Positions 1 through 12,010 of a stretch of DNA of 64,000 bases are shown in pieces. Source of the stretch: Loripinus fragilis (lineage: Eukaryota > Mollusca > Bivalvia > Lucinida > Lucinidae). The position numbers and the translations under genes were made by a program. How positions within the stretch are numbered: position 1 is the stretch's first letter; each line of letters opens with the position of its first letter. The stretch spans positions 83,655,188 through 83,719,187 of the forward strand of contig OZ026516.1 in assembly GCA_964019695.1 (NCBI GenBank), written 5' to 3'. Under the pieces are notes generated by a model. It was not told the origin of the DNA. It did no database searches and was given only the letters and a program-made list of their open reading frames with translations.

Positions 1-53
1 GTGGATATAATCATGAAGTGCCACAATCACATACATGTACCATTGCCAACCAA

Positions 54-490
54 TGGCACGAAGAAGTAATCGCAACTACTTCCGCAAATTCGGATACTTG
101 GAATCAGACCTCGGATGTACATGTACATCGAGGGTCTACATTGATGACGTGACGCTGACGCCACAGAAACCATGCCAACACAATAAAAAGTGTGTTTGCG
201 GCGAAACAAACGGTTACAACATTCCACAATAAACATTGCTATGTACAATAAAATATCGCTATAGCGATATTTTATTGTAAAACATCAAGTTTAACTTCAT
301 TTATTCGTTTCGGGTAATCAGAGTAATGGATTATACATGTAATAGGACTGAACCCATATTACTATTTTTCCTTACGCCAGTTCCGGCTAATAAAATGCAG
401 CTTTTACATACATAGTACTACGCCTTTAAGTTGCATACATGTACATCCGAGGCTTGCTTTTCGAATTTAGCCGAAATTTTCCGATCGACG
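54..490 (+). repeat. Dispersed repeat, copy 1 of 2 (matches 62108-62520)
   Basis: The stretch with ATTGATGACGTGACGCTGAC, the GGCTGAACCC-like motif and the CCTTACGCCAGTTCCGGC motif is met again in the same order and orientation near 62108-62520, and homology continues into 900-1170 and 62520-62760. A perfect ATAAAATATCGCTATAGCG inverted repeat at 248-277 is peculiar to this copy. Confidence 0.75.
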
Positions 491-640
491 AAGAAGAAGA
501 GACACTAGAGCCGTTCTAACTATAACAAGCCATATGCTAGTATGACCGAAATGAGTAAAGCAACCATAGGTCCAAATAAATAAAAACAAATTGAGCATAA
601 ACATGTGAATGTTTCCTTATCCACTAGTTGAAACATCTGT

Positions 641-693
641 TGTGGGTGCTCAAAAGAACCATTTCACTGAGACGGTTCTTTTGAGTACCCACA
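641..693. repeat. Short hairpin element (GGGTGCTCAAAAG family)
   Basis: TGGGTGCTCAAAAGAACC and its inverted partner GGTTCTTTTGAGTACCCA flank a short loop. Related hairpins are at 10529-10581, 56158-56213, 56950-57002 and 57345-57390. It lies in a segment absent from the 62-kb copy of the surrounding repeat, so it came in with an insertion. Confidence 0.8.
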
Positions 694-899
694 ACTTATG
701 TTTTGTTTGAGAAATAAGGAAATTATTTTTTTAATTACGCAGTCTCTACCTTGCTCGATGAATACCAAACAAGAACAATAACACAAAGCATCAAATAACA
801 GTAGAAAGAAAAACACCGAAACACCCATATGCAAGGAACGTGGCAAATAGTAAAGCGATAGCAACAGCAGGCTAACCCCTACATGCAAGTAAATATGAC

Positions 900-1330
900 C
901 AGAAAATGTTTGCCTTAGATTTAATGACAGCCCTGACATAAAGCTTTCATCAGTGGGCTGGTGCCCCATGCTTGTCTTTGACTGGGCCCACCGTGGCTCA
1001 ACTTGTGGTTTACATTGACTATCTGTGAGTCGTGAGCCATTTTGAAATTCTTTGTTTCGTCATACTTGTATTATATTAGTGTGTTAATCTGATTAGATTG
1101 TTTCTATGAATACGTTAGATGGTCTCTATGGGAGCTAAACAACTTTTGTGTTTAAAAGCAAGAGCATCTAGAGCGAAGATTTGGCGCCAGTAGAATGCAT
1201 TTGATCCCCCAGTGGCTGCTGTCCGTTCTAAGGCGGTGGTTCTGTTGTGATTCATTGTTTTTGTTGCTCTCATTGAACTATATTCCACGCTTCAATTACT
1301 TTGCATTTCTCTGTAAAACAAATTGGGCTT
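900..1330 (+). repeat. Dispersed repeat related to 32420-32940, 20030-20350 and 62520-62760
   Basis: Shared blocks include TAAAGCTTTCATCAGTGGG, CCACCGTGGCTCAACTTG, GTGAGTCGTGAGCC and GCTGTCCGTTCTAAGGCGG, each found again in the other copies, in inverse orientation at 20 kb. It is non-coding; the short ORFs in it are not conserved between copies. Confidence 0.75.
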
Positions 1331-1400
1331 GGTTGACTTTACCTGTGTTTTAACAGCTCATACACCACTACAATTAATAGATAACCATTGTCTTGCTTTA

Positions 1401-1724
1401 ACCGGGCCACGTAGCGCAGTCGGTAACGTGTCTGGCAACAGATGCGAGTCTGCCTGTAGATCCAGGGGTCGCGAGTTCGATCCCGGTCCGGTCACATATT
1501 TTCGTGGAAATTGATCATGAAATAATTTCTACGGTCATTCTTCTCCCTTCCGCTGAATCATTCAAGAAGGGTTGTTGTCAGTTACATGCGAAAGTATGTG
1601 CACGAAGTACTGGTTTACTGCTTGTTCAAGCTTGCCCAGTAAAAAGTATGGTTAGGTGAACTGACCGTCCCGCCATGACCATAGCTGTTGACTTGGGACG
1701 TAAAGCAACAAAACAAACAAAATT
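1401..1724 (+). mobile_element. tRNA-derived SINE, copy 1
   Basis: The head has RNA polymerase III promoter boxes: A box TAGCGCAGTCGG (1412-1423) and B box GAGTTCGATCCC (1473-1484), with ACCGG/CCGGT pairing like an acceptor stem. The body (ATTGATCATGAAATAATTTC, CTTCCGCTGAATCATTC) and tail (GGGACGTAAAGCAACAAAAC) are met again inverted at 38745-39535. The tail is A-rich, as for a retroposed element. Confidence 0.82.
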
Positions 1725-2000
1725 GTCTTGCTTTCCGGACTACGAGTTTGATTTGTCTGCGTGTATGCCCGGTCTGAACTGAGCATGTTAATTGCATGGG
1801 ACCTGATTGAATGTCGCGAATAGTTATCATCTCGCTTTGAAATGCCATTACAGGCTAATTGTGTAATTATTTATTTTGATGGTACAGTACGATGGTGTCC
1901 CAGTAAATATTCGATTTTCGTTATAACACAAGACTGTGTTTCAGAAATTCTATGAAATTTATAAGATATGTTGATACAGATCTAGGACACATTTTATACA

Positions 2001-2940
2001 AATATGGGTGTAATCAAAGTTTACGTAGGTAGCAAAGTTATAAACAATTACTTGACGGTGTGTCAGCGAGTGCGGAGCACATCTCAAATTATTATGCTAT
2101 ATTTTCAGAGAGGGGTGGTCTAATATTTTGTCTATACTCTTTTTATATAGAGGATCTTACAAGAGAGCTCATGTTTTATTGAATTTATTAAACGAGTTGG
2201 GGAAAAGAGATAAAATGCGAGGCTTGTCAAGCATTTTATCTCCTTTTCGCAACGAGTTTAATTCCATGAACATTCCAAAAATTGAATTCATTTCTTAAAT
2301 AAATAAACTTAAACGGTATAAATATTGTCATCTATTTGTTGAATAAGTCGTTCTAGTTCAAGTAATGACTAACTTTTAGTTTATATATGTTTAAGCAAAC
2401 AAACATGTGAGATATTTCAGCTTTCATACGAGGCAACATATTATATTTACCATTAAAATATCTGATAGCAAAATAGCATGTGTTCCATTAAATGACGAAA
2501 AGGACATTGTCTTTGTGGTATTACTTATAAAAATAATTTTGCACAAAATCCGTTTTACGACACTAGTGACTATTCTGCCATTTCTTTAACATTCAGAGAT
2601 GGTTATATGTGTTTCATTAGCCCATAAGTATAAAAAGTATTTTATGCGCCGTACTGTTCTTATAACGTTAGAATTTTCTGAAAATAAAATGTTGTAGGTA
2701 TGATATATCTCCTATAAAAGAGGAACTTTTCAAATATCCAACACTATACCATGAATAGTTACTAGTTGAGGGGGTAATGCATTGTGTGAAATACACTTGC
2801 GAAATAATCATATGTACACTAATATTTGGGCTACATGAACTTCATTACTAAGATTTCGACGTGCTCCGCACATGCTGACACACCGTCAAGTGAAGGTTCA
2901 TAACTTTGTTATCTAAACTATGATTTTTCACCCATATATA
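2001..2940. mobile_element. Inverted-repeat element, about 0.94 kb, non-coding
   Basis: A left arm of about 90 bp (AATATGGGTG to TGCGGAGCAC, including CTTGACGGTGTGTCAGC) is repeated inverted at the right end (GTGCTCCGCACATGCTGACA to CACCCATATA). The interior has no recognised transposase. A truncated relative of the arm (TTGACACACCGTC) appears near 4059. Confidence 0.75.
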
Positions 2941-2945
2941 CTGAA

Positions 2946-5480
2946 CAACTAATTTAATAAAAGAAACCTTACACCTTTTTACCAATTATAGAACTTAATG
3001 CATATGCTTATTTGAATCACGAGACACTAGAAAACATCGTTTTTATCACTATTATCTCGGGAGTGTAAGTCTAAATATGGTTTCGAAAACTTTTTACATG
3101 TATGTAAGGCCAATACAAGTACAGACAAAAGTGCATTTTAAAATTTTGCAAGTTTTGTGACGTATGATATGGGTTTTTACGTTGTGCTAGAGACGTTGTC
3201 TATACGGTAGTGATTTATTTTCTTCGTTTAAGAAATTTCTAGAACTTAAATCCAATCGTTGTTAGAGAATGCATTATCAAGAACCAGAACTTACGTTTTG
3301 CGACGCGCGTTAAATGATAAAAGCGGAATAAACCGTCCATTTTAACGTCAATTACGTGTTAGAAACAATGTAAACTATGGATAATAACCGTTATTTCTTT
3401 GGTGCCGTTTAGTGCGTGCTGTCTACTTTGTTATAGTGTCGATTTGCGTCGCATTACTTTAATTGCGTATGAATTTCAGGCTTTGCAGTAATCACCCTAT
3501 CAGTATGGAATTGTAATGCTTGACGACGATAAATGAACGTAGGTGGTAGCTATGGAGTTCAAAGGGTCCGAAACGTTGTCAAAATGCATTCGAAACATCA
3601 TGCAAAGTAAAAAGAGTTGATAAAGAGACAATGCTTTGTGAAAGCTCATAATACGTTGATAACGTAAAACTCACGTTAACAAAATCAAAAGAGGCTTTTC
3701 GGTTGAACAATGCAGGTATGCTTATTTGATTGCCAACAATACGTCAATGAATTAACAAAGAAGCACGCTGAAGCGGTTACTGGTTAATTTTGCGTGATTT
3801 CTTTGTTCTTGTAAAATTTGATTTTAGGGGTTACGTTACGTTTTGATCGCTTATGTATAAAATTAGTTCATCTATTCAAATAACCCCAGTGCATCTAAGT
3901 CTACCTTAGTTCAACTTCACACACAGAAAAGACAAGTGGGCATCGTATTCATTTACTACAAAAAATCGACACACAGTATGTGTCAGGTTTCTTTATTTGT
4001 ATGTATATGAACCCATAAATGTTCCATAGATGAATATCAACACATCATTAAAAATTCCTTGACACACCGTCTCGTGTTATAACAAAGTGCACGTGTAATT
4101 TGGACACTCCTCGTATGTTGTCACATCTCGTGTAATCAACTGGTCCTTGACTTTGAGTTTCATTGTCTGTAACAATAGTACAAATTGGTTTATTTGGACC
4201 GTTCTATTATGTGTGCTATGCGCAACCTTTAATATAGAGAGTCAAAAACGTACCCTTTAGCTGCTAAAACTATATAACAAATAAATTCAAGTTTTGAATT
4301 TCATTTTAATAAATAATCATTTGTTGCTCAGTAACTTAAAGGTAATATTCATTTGATTTAATTAAGACATTACAAAAGTACTGGCGATGAAATGCCAAAG
4401 GTCCTATTTTCAAAAAGCACAAACTAAGGCTTGATTGTACACGAATTTGATTTTAAAATTTCAAAGCTTAATACCTTGTATGGCCGCCTCGACTGTACGA
4501 ATTCCCCTTCGCATGCTGCCTACATAAAGTCAGACAACGTGCAGAGTAAGATTGTTCCATTTATTTGGGATTGCTTAAGGAGCTCTAGCGATTAGGCGTA
4601 TATTTTCCCTAGTTGACATGATTACAAAACCTAAATTTTCAAATTGCCCTAATATTTTTAAAATTGGACTATTTCGGTAGTAAAATATGCATAGAAAGCA
4701 TCAAAATAGGTTTCAAAGCGATACATTATTTACAAAGCCGTGAAAACTTGCGCCTTCTACTCCCACCCCTCATTTTACGTCTTTAGACTGGGTGCCGTTT
4801 AGACGATAGTTTTAGTAAATCCTTTGCAGGTTTTCAAAAAGTAAAAGTGCTAAAATATTAAGGATATAAGTGCCCTTCATTTCCAAAACTTTGCGGTATT
4901 CATTCTGCGCATGTGTACGAAATATACTTAAAATTGTGACGTTTGTCATTGAAAAGATGAAACTGGCGTCTTTCAGTTTGTTTTTAGATGCTTTCCCCCC
5001 TAGACCCAAGATGCCCTTTGGACAATTAAATGTCGCTATATAAATATATAACATATGTAAATGGCGTCTTGGGTCTAGGACGGGAAAGGGGTTGTATAAG
5101 CGAAAGAAGACATTAAATATCTGACAAAATTAAACCACTTTGCAAGATGGTCGTTTTTATTGTACATCAACTGTATAAATAGTTTTACTGTACATAGCGT
5201 GGTTCCCTGTTTAACGGTCTAGTTCCCATATATGTTACTGAATAACAAGCACAGTTGATGATCGAAATAAATTTTTATTCAATAAGAAGTGGAGTTATTA
5301 CATGCATGAAGGAAAACCCGTTTTAAATATACAAATTGGGGGCAATGGTGCATCGACGGCTCGTCTATATACATTTGTTGAATGTGCCTAGTTTCTCCAG
5401 TCGTTATTTCAACAAAATAAAACAAACGTCTCGTTTAGGGATATTGCTCGCCTTATCGCTAGAAATTCTTTACGATTTTT
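2946..5480. other. AT-rich stretch, no gene seen
   Basis: I see only short chance ORFs. An inverted pair built on GTCTTGGGTCTAGG / CCCTAGACCCAAGA (about 4997-5085) suggests another old foldback. No other structure was identified. Confidence 0.5.
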
Positions 5481-5484
5481 GAAA

Positions 5485-5680
5485 ATCAGAACTTGTGCCT
5501 TGTTGTCACCTGCTGGGAAAAGGATGACCTCTTGGCTCTCGTTTGTGGTGTCTAACTGTGGGTTTGTCACTTTCCCATTGGTATCCTAGGTCATACTTGA
5601 TAGTATCGATTCCTGATCTTTGCACCCGTACTTACTTTGGTAGGTCAACGCCACTATTTTGGCAATCAGACGAAATTTTC
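5485..5680 (+). repeat. Dispersed repeat with VWYLIV-type pseudo-ORF, copy
   Basis: CACCTGCTGGGAAAAGGATG, CACTTTCCCATTGGTATCCT and TTCCTGATCTTTGC follow each other as in 11806-12010 (inverse) and 58900-59130 (direct). In the other copies the same DNA reads through as a hydrophobic ORF; here it is interrupted. Confidence 0.65.
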
Positions 5681-6340
5681 CTTACTGATTAAGGACATAT
5701 GCTACTAAATTCTTCCTATGTTGAAATCTGTTCAATATTTTGCATGCAGTTTGTTTTATGCATGGGCTATCCATTTTTGAAATAAAAAGGATATGTCACC
5801 GTGCTCATTTGTTCGCAATCTCATCTTGGAATTTGCAACATTTGACCAATTTTCTAAACAGATGAAAAAATAACGCTAGTCCTAAATACCGAGCTAAAAT
5901 TGTTGTAATCTTCAGCCAGCTTCTTTCTATTAACTTACATTATTGCCCATGACCTCAAACCTTTTAGAAAATGTGAAAGTTTATTTTTTATCCCAAGTTT
6001 TGACAAGATACTGAATAATATATTTTGGCAATTCGTCGAAAATTGGAATTTGTTTTTAGAATAAATCGTATATTGAAAAATCTGATGTTGAAAATCTTAA
6101 GAATTCATTTTTATTTCATGGACTAGTATAATGCCTTTCAGAAACAAGAATAAAAATCTGGGGTCACCAAACTAATTCTCTTCCAGGAGGGCAAAATTTA
6201 ACCCCACCCCATAGATGTCATGCATAATTCAATATAAGAAGTTCCAGAATTACCATTTCGGTCGTTTTGATGATGCCATTTTACTAGTTTGAAGCAATTT
6301 AACATTAAAATGCTAAAAAAAGAAAAACACACTGAAAATA
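5681..6340. other. No gene seen
   Basis: AT-rich sequence with no reading frame, repeat copy or RNA gene that I recognise. Confidence 0.5.
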
Positions 6341-6413
6341 GGTGCGCACTTGGGAATCGATCCAGGTTCTCTTGTTTCGTAGCCAGACACGCTAACCACT
6401 AGGCCACGAGGAC
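6341..6413 (-). tRNA. tRNA-Arg(ACG)-like sequence, probably a pseudogene or SINE head
   Basis: The 73-nt length is canonical and the sequence lines up along its full length with animal tRNA-Arg(ACG): A box TGGCCTAGTGGTTAGCG, anticodon loop CTACGAA with ACG, and B box GGATCGATTCC. T-runs follow at the 3' side, as pol III terminators. However, two acceptor pairs and two anticodon-stem pairs are broken, and the B box has a changed third base. A working tRNA therefore looks unlikely; a tRNA pseudogene or the head of a SINE fits better. Confidence 0.5.
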
Positions 6414-6419
6414 AGGTCG

Positions 6420-7940
6420 TGCACCGCTTTAAATAAGCGTACAAATAGAAGAGACTCAGCCATTTTCGTCAGCCGGATTTGTAACCGGAGAAATTGTGTA
6501 CTTCGTTTGATTTCGCCTGAGCTACAATTATCTGTCTTTGGTACTGAGACAATCAGTTCTGATAAAAGGACATTATATATTTAAGACACACTTTGATTAC
6601 TTTATTTTGTCAAGTAAATGTCGGAACATCGATAGGAATAAGAGTTTCTGAAAGCTGTGTTGATCCGAATCCGTAAAAGGTCGAAAGACAGAACCCAGAC
6701 AACTTAAGTTGTTTCCTGACGCGAGAATGATGCGCATAAGAATTAGCCGCATGTGTCTTTAACAAATATCTAATTTAGAAAAAATACCTGTTACAGTTAT
6801 AAGCAGATTTCAATTTTAATAAATGTGTACTTGTTGGACTCAGCATACTAAAATAAGAACAAATAACTCAAGAGTACGCTGTATAATGCAACCAAAATAA
6901 TATATATTAGGCCAAAAAAGAAACCCCGCATATAAACCATACATTGTATATGTGGGTCTTTCACAAATCTCTCGCAAACGATTTGTCACAGTTTGAAGGC
7001 TGATTCTTGGGTTATAGGTCCCTCTGGTTGTCCTGGCTACCACTGTCACCGGACGAAATTGATTGAGCAATCTACACCTTCGGTTTTATCGATCTTGACG
7101 TCGCGTCATTACACGATGATGCATCGTTCCAATTTGTCTGAAACGTTTCCTTAGATGTTAGATCGTCCTTTCATGACATCGAAATTTTTGGCCTATCACC
7201 GATGGCATAACATTAGCTTATAACATTCTTATTGCCCTTTCGCGTTCAACATGTGCCCATCCTTGTATGGTAAATTAGCAATGTGTAATCTTTAATTTTA
7301 AGTTTTAAAATGTTTTCAAGCAGACTGGATATTCGACTAGAGATTTCAATAGTTATAACATGTGTAAATCTCAGAAAAATGAATGTGCACGTGAAAAACT
7401 GGAAAATAAAAAATCAGCAAGTACACTGGTTTGGGTTGACTGAGCTCAATAAAACAATCGGAATAATGTGTGGCAGGAATAGTAGCGAAACATAGATAGC
7501 AAATAAAAATTTGTTACCCTCATTAAACACGCAATATTTTAAATCTGTATATGCGGCGTTTTTTTTTTTGGCCTAGTATACTAAATCAAATACTACGAAT
7601 TACCATATGTCTTGTTATATAGAGAATCATTTTAGTTTTGTTTCTGAGCATTAAATCAGCAAGCGCATGGGATTGATGAGCTTATCGCATTATCGAGTAA
7701 TGAAGGGTCAGGAGAGTCTGCACAGAACCCCCAGACCATTTTTTCTTGCACACCGGATAAAGATATCTAAGATTTTACTATGGGATAGAAAATCTTATCT
7801 TACCCATGCTATCTTGCACAGTAAAGTAAAGTCAAGTAACGTCATCATGTGACATTGCATCTTAGCGTATTCAGGGACTTCTGGAAGCTAATTTTAAAAT
7901 AAACAAATAAATAAATAAATAAAAACAGTGGTGAGCAAGA
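6420..7940. other. No gene seen
   Basis: AT-rich DNA with short non-conserved ORFs. An AAAT microsatellite lies at about 7900-7925. No homologies inside the window were noted. Confidence 0.5.
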
Positions 7941-7944
7941 AAAA

Positions 7945-8085
7945 GAATCCATTATTCGTGTGAGGGTAAGATAGAAAAATCCGTCCCTTGGGATCACCAT
8001 TTGTTATCACTCAGCAAGCCTCCTGATGCCAAACGGATTTTTCTATCCTACCCCCACACTAATGATGGATTCTTATATTGCTCGC
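7945..8085. mobile_element. Foldback MITE (GAAAAATCCGTC family), copy 1
   Basis: AAGATAGAAAAATCCG and CGGATTTTTCTATCC form inverted arms, with AATCCATTATT and AATGATGGATT at the outer ends. The same element occurs at 45935-46090, next to FABP exon 2. Confidence 0.78.
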
Positions 8086-8394
8086 ATACACAAAGTATGG
8101 AAGTAGATGAAGACACATACCAAGATTAAGACATCCAGCCCTACTGGATGCGTCAGTATGCGAGTTTATTGGAAACGTTTGTACAAATGAGATAAATGAT
8201 GACCCGTCACTAATACTGCTACATGTTTATGTTAATAGATTTTGAAGCATTTAAGCACTTGCTAACTTGCTAAATGCTAGTAGTATCCCCCAAAAAGCAA
8301 GTTGAAATTACCGTCGCTTGCTATTTTTAGCAAGCGAATACCAGTCATTCTCACAAACTCTCAACTAATTTCCAAATTATGCATAAACTGCTTG

Positions 8395-8500
8395 ATAATC
8401 AGTGTAGATCCAGATCAGCTAGCACTTGTGAAATAGCGTGTATCCTGATCAGCCAGCTTCTGAAGAAGCTGGCTGATCTGGATCTACACTGTGTGCAAGG
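8395..8500. repeat. Palindromic foldback element
   Basis: AGTGTAGATCCAGATCAGCT and its inverse AGCTGGCTGATCTGGATCTA enclose a second inverted pair at the apex (CAGCTTCTGAAGAAGCTG). It is related in layout to the 12-kb and 33-kb hairpins with GATCAGACTG. Confidence 0.8.
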
Positions 8501-8734
8501 TAGCCAAAATATTTTAGGAAAGGCGTTATTTTTAAATAAATTTTGCCACATATCTTGTCAAACACATATACTATAATTGAACTTCGAGTGAATAAACAAG
8601 TTGAACATCAACTTTAGCAAGTAAGAAAATGATTACTTGCTATTTTTAGCAAGCCGTTAAAATTCTAAGATTTGTCCCTGCGATATGTCTTAAAACTATA
8701 CAGGTATTAGCTGTGACATTGATATTCCATAGCT

Positions 8735-8865
8735 AAGACACTGATAGTATATGGCTGTAGGGCTGATAGTCTATGGCTATGGGGCTGAAAGTCTTTGGCA
8801 CTATGGCTATGGCGCTGATAGATTATGGCTATGGAGCTAATAGTTTATGGCTGTAGCTCTGAATC
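8735..8865. repeat. Minisatellite around the GPCR stop codon
   Basis: Imperfect units of about 21 bp built on GCTGATAGTCTATGGCTAT are repeated five to six times. The last unit overlaps the final GPCR codons (SELQP-stop), so the stop codon itself is made of repeat sequence. Confidence 0.8.
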
Positions 8866-9911
8866 ATGATTAGGTCTACTCTGTTCTTTTATAGATTCTA
8901 AATTCTCATGAAGTATTGCCTTCCTGTCCGCTTTTGCACTTGTAGACTGCAGAGGTGGAGTTGTTGCACCCTCAATACAATCAATACCACTGTCCTCTTG
9001 ACCATTATCTGAATGTTCTATTGAACGAGCAATTTGCAACCGTTTAGGATGCGTTTGTTGCCCACTCTTAGTGTGTGTTTCAGTTTCCCTGCCAGTCGCG
9101 ACATCATCAGCTGCCTGTTTAGAAGTTACATTTCGCTTACCTTCAGATAAAACGTCCAGCGTGTCAGGTCTTGTTGTGTAACAATTGCTGGTATCATTTA
9201 TTGGTCGTTTACCCAAACCAAGAAGTTTGCAATAAGCCTGAGATATTTTCCTGTGTGTGAAATAATAAATTAACCAATTAATGGATGGATGTAGATGTGC
9301 GAAGACCGTAATATAAAGATGCAGTTCATGTGGAAAACTGTCTTGAATATCTAATACAATAATCAATGCATACGGGGCCCAACAAATAGTAAACACTGCG
9401 TAAATTAAGATAAATGTTTTCGCCAGTTGAGGCTTTGGTTTAGCAGGGATTGTTGGCACCACTTTACGATTTATTGCTTGGTCCTTTTTAATCTTTAAAA
9501 TTTTCTTTCTGTGATCTCTTACAAATAAGAATAATCTTAAATAACACACGCCTATGGTGAGGCAAGGTATCCATACAAGGGTCACAGAAAATACAACAGT
9601 ATATGTAAAGTTAGCCATCCTATTCCAAATGCATTCCAAACTTTTTCTGTCAAAATTGTGGTCACCTATCCCCGCCTGGTTTAGAAGGACGAGTGTAAGA
9701 CCAATACAGTAGAGTGAACAGCAGATGATGACACAGTTCCGTTTAGAGAATATAACTTTGTACCAGTCAGATCTGCACACGTAGATGTATCTGTTTAGGC
9801 TCATCGCTGCTATGGTTACCAATGACGTCACACAAGACACAGTGCACAGGCTCCCAACGATTTGGCATAACAACGGTATCTGGTCAAAAAAGTCTTCTCC
9901 CTCGAGTTTGG
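8845..9911 (-). CDS. Rhodopsin-family GPCR (melatonin/Moody/Tre1-like), exon 2, to the stop
   Basis: This exon carries TM3 to the C-terminus of the receptor begun at 16175; the spliced product is 469 residues. The acceptor is a T-rich tract ending TTTTAG at 9912, and translation enters as (A)KLEGEDFFDQ. TM3 contains the extracellular disulfide Cys (C130) and ends in NRY at 154-156, in place of DRY. The partner Cys in loop 2 is C208. TM4 lacks the usual Trp 4.50. TM5 has P230, TM6 has CWAP at 291-294, and TM7 has NWLIY at 326-330, in place of NPxxY. NRY with an altered NPxxY is known in melatonin-like receptors, and the KLEG segment before TM3 resembles the Moody/Tre1 group; the exact subfamily is inference. 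The roughly 120-residue tail is hydrophilic. Its last codons and stop lie in a minisatellite (8735-8865). A possible AATAAA lies at 8170-8165. An ATG at 9975 opens the same frame but is intronic. Confidence 0.93.
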
Positions 9912-10210
9912 CTAAAATGAAAAAATGTAGGAGTAAACAAAGAGCAACACATTTTTTAGAAGGTTTGTGAACCATGTGCTGATCATTAACAGACTTAGTT
10001 TACCCATCGTATACGGGAAACCCGTAATTGTGTAGATTGGCAAACAGTGAAGATCCTAATGAAATGTCACAGAATGCGGCGTTTTACCAGGGTCTATCTA
10101 TTTATCTTCCAATACGTCTTAACCCCCGAGGGGGGCGTCAGACGTGTCTGCACTCATTACTTAAATTAAAACAATTTACGAGGACGGAAATACATCAAAA
10201 AGAAAATCTA

Positions 10211-10428
10211 AACATGTACAGTGAAACCTGTGTTAAACGGCCACTCAAAAAGACGAAACAAATATCTTAATGACAAATTGTAGCTAAATGAAGGCCGAAA
10301 GTATTGCAGAATGCTCCACGGCGAGCATTCTGCAATACTTTTGACCTGCTTTTAGCGATAATCGGTCTTGTAAACCAATTTAAGGTCGTTTTGAGAGTGG
10401 CCGTTTTACAAAGGTTTTATTGTACAAT
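10211..10428. mobile_element. TA-flanked MITE with pogo/mariner-like ends
   Basis: Left end TACAGTGAAACCTGTGTTAA with GGCCACTCAAAAAGAC; right end inverted, GAGTGGCCGTTTTACAAAGG to TTGTA. A TA is present on both sides. A perfect inner hairpin, AAGTATTGCAGAATGCTC (10298-10340), is also present. A half copy lies at 15363-15455. Too short to code for anything. Confidence 0.78.
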
Positions 10429-10528
10429 GAAACATCCAAAATTCCGTGTATCAAACCAGGCGAAAGAAACCATCAGCATGTGCGTGAAATTGCAATTGTT
10501 TTCTTACCCGTAAGTCTAAAAATATATT

Positions 10529-10581
10529 TTGGGTGCTCAAAACGAACCGTCTCATTGAGGCGGCTTTTTAGTACCCACAAC
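10529..10581. repeat. Short hairpin element (GGGTGCTCAAAAG family)
   Basis: TGGGTGCTCAAAACGAACCG pairs with CGGCTTTTTAGTACCCA. Same family as 641-693. Confidence 0.75.
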
Positions 10582-10814
10582 ATATGTTTTGGTTGAGAAA
10601 AAAGCAAAAAAAAATATAATTTTAATTCGAATGCACTTGCTTTTGTAACGCGACGCCTGATTAGATAACGTCAAAAAATTGCGACAGTTTATCCTGCGAT
10701 ATACTGTCGGAAATAGTTTGACGTCATTAATAAAGACACATTTCGTTGGATGGCGTGTGGCATTATGCGGCTAGCACCGCTCCAATTTGAGACGAAACTG
10801 CAGAAGTACATTAG

Positions 10815-11045
10815 AATGGGGATAACCATATTCAAAATTTTCATTTGGGGCGGTATATTGTCGGATATACTTTCGGAAATCAAGTTTTACGGTTCCGCTC
10901 GCGCGTCGCCGTAAAACTAAATTTCCGACCGTACATCCGACGCTATACGGCTCCGCTCACGCGTCACAGTTAAACTAATTTTCCGACCGTACATCCGACG
11001 ATATTTCTCCCCATATGTAAATTTTGAATATGGCTATCCCCTAAG
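10815..11045. mobile_element. Foldback element with inner direct repeat
   Basis: GGGGATAACCATATTCAAAA and TTTTGAATATGGCTATCCCC are inverted ends. Inside, TTCCGACCGTACATCCGACG occurs twice directly, each with a CGGCTCCGCTCACGCGTC-like block. Confidence 0.78.
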
Positions 11046-11240
11046 TAGTGCACTCTTATCTTATCCGCGAGTAACATATGTCATTACGGGCAAATACGCA
11101 AACAACAGTTTGTTAAATGCCAAGGCACACGTATATATACAACAAAGGACATACATTAACAAAACCAACAGCACTTTATTACCTCAGAGAGATTATTGGC
11201 AAAAACGGACTACACCCCCACCAAAAAGAAGGAATATAAA

Positions 11241-11486
11241 ATATGAGCTGTGGCATGAGATTTCCAACAATTTGACATTTTGACAAGTGTAGACTCAGAT
11301 GAGACTGTGCAGCCTCCTTATAAGCTTAGAAACCTCAAATGAGGTTCGGTTAGTAGTTAAACAGTCATAGAATATTTAAGCGACCAGCAAAGGCTCTGAA
11401 CAGTCTGCGCGTATGCGCAGGCTGGTCTGAGCCTTTGCTGGTCGCACATGCTACATTGTTTGAAATCTCATGCGCTGGCTCATATG
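11241..11486. mobile_element. MITE (GAGATTTCCAACAA family), copy 1 of 4
   Basis: ATATGAGC and GCTCATAT ends, then CATGAGATTTCCAACAA, and a central hairpin with GACCAGCAAAGGCTC / GAGCCTTTGCTGGTC. Other copies: 20620-20825, 21378-21620 and 43480-43705. Short ORFs reading AYAQxDQSLCLSLEYSM come from this element, not from a gene. Confidence 0.85.
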
Positions 11487-11805
11487 TGAGAAACAAATCA
11501 CAGAACCTAACAAAATTATGTCCAAATTCTTGAAATGGACAGCAACCAAATTTAGCATGGTCTTAAATGTATTTTACTGCTGAAAAAGTCGTCCCAAATT
11601 ATATGTTGTTTAACTCTCTTATGGTTTTCTAGTATTTTTGCAGACAAAACTTATTCATTAAATAAACGTTGGTTAAAAGATCGCATTCCATCTAGTTTTA
11701 TATTGGTGTTAATTATACAAATAAGTAATAAAATGCATATCGCTTAAAACTCAATTTTACGTTAGCTCTGTTAACATACTCTGACAAACAATACCATAAT
11801 CCAAT

Positions 11806-12010
11806 ATTAAAAGTAAGAAAGGCCGCAAAGATCAGGAATCGGTACAATCAAGTACCACACCTGACCCAGGATACCACATGGGAAAGTGACAAAAACACAA
11901 TTAAACATCACAAACAAGAGCCAAAAGGTCAGCCATTTCCCAGCAGGTGACCAGCAGACGCGAAAGCATGACACAAAACATAAATAATACAAGTGATCCA
12001 CAATGTAAGT
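11806..12010 (-). repeat. Dispersed repeat with VWYLIV-type pseudo-ORF, copy
   Basis: On the minus strand a 64-residue hydrophobic frame reads SPAGKWLTFWLLFVMF and GILGQVWYLIVPIPDLC. A diverged version is at 58833-59189 and a broken one at 5485-5680. Repetition, not function, is what the sequence shows; I know no protein of this type. Confidence 0.7.

Noticed and set aside
9912..9975. ATG at 9975 as the GPCR start
   Set aside because: Using it would lose TM1 and TM2. The TTTTAG acceptor at 9912 and the phase match to exon 1 show that this part is intronic.
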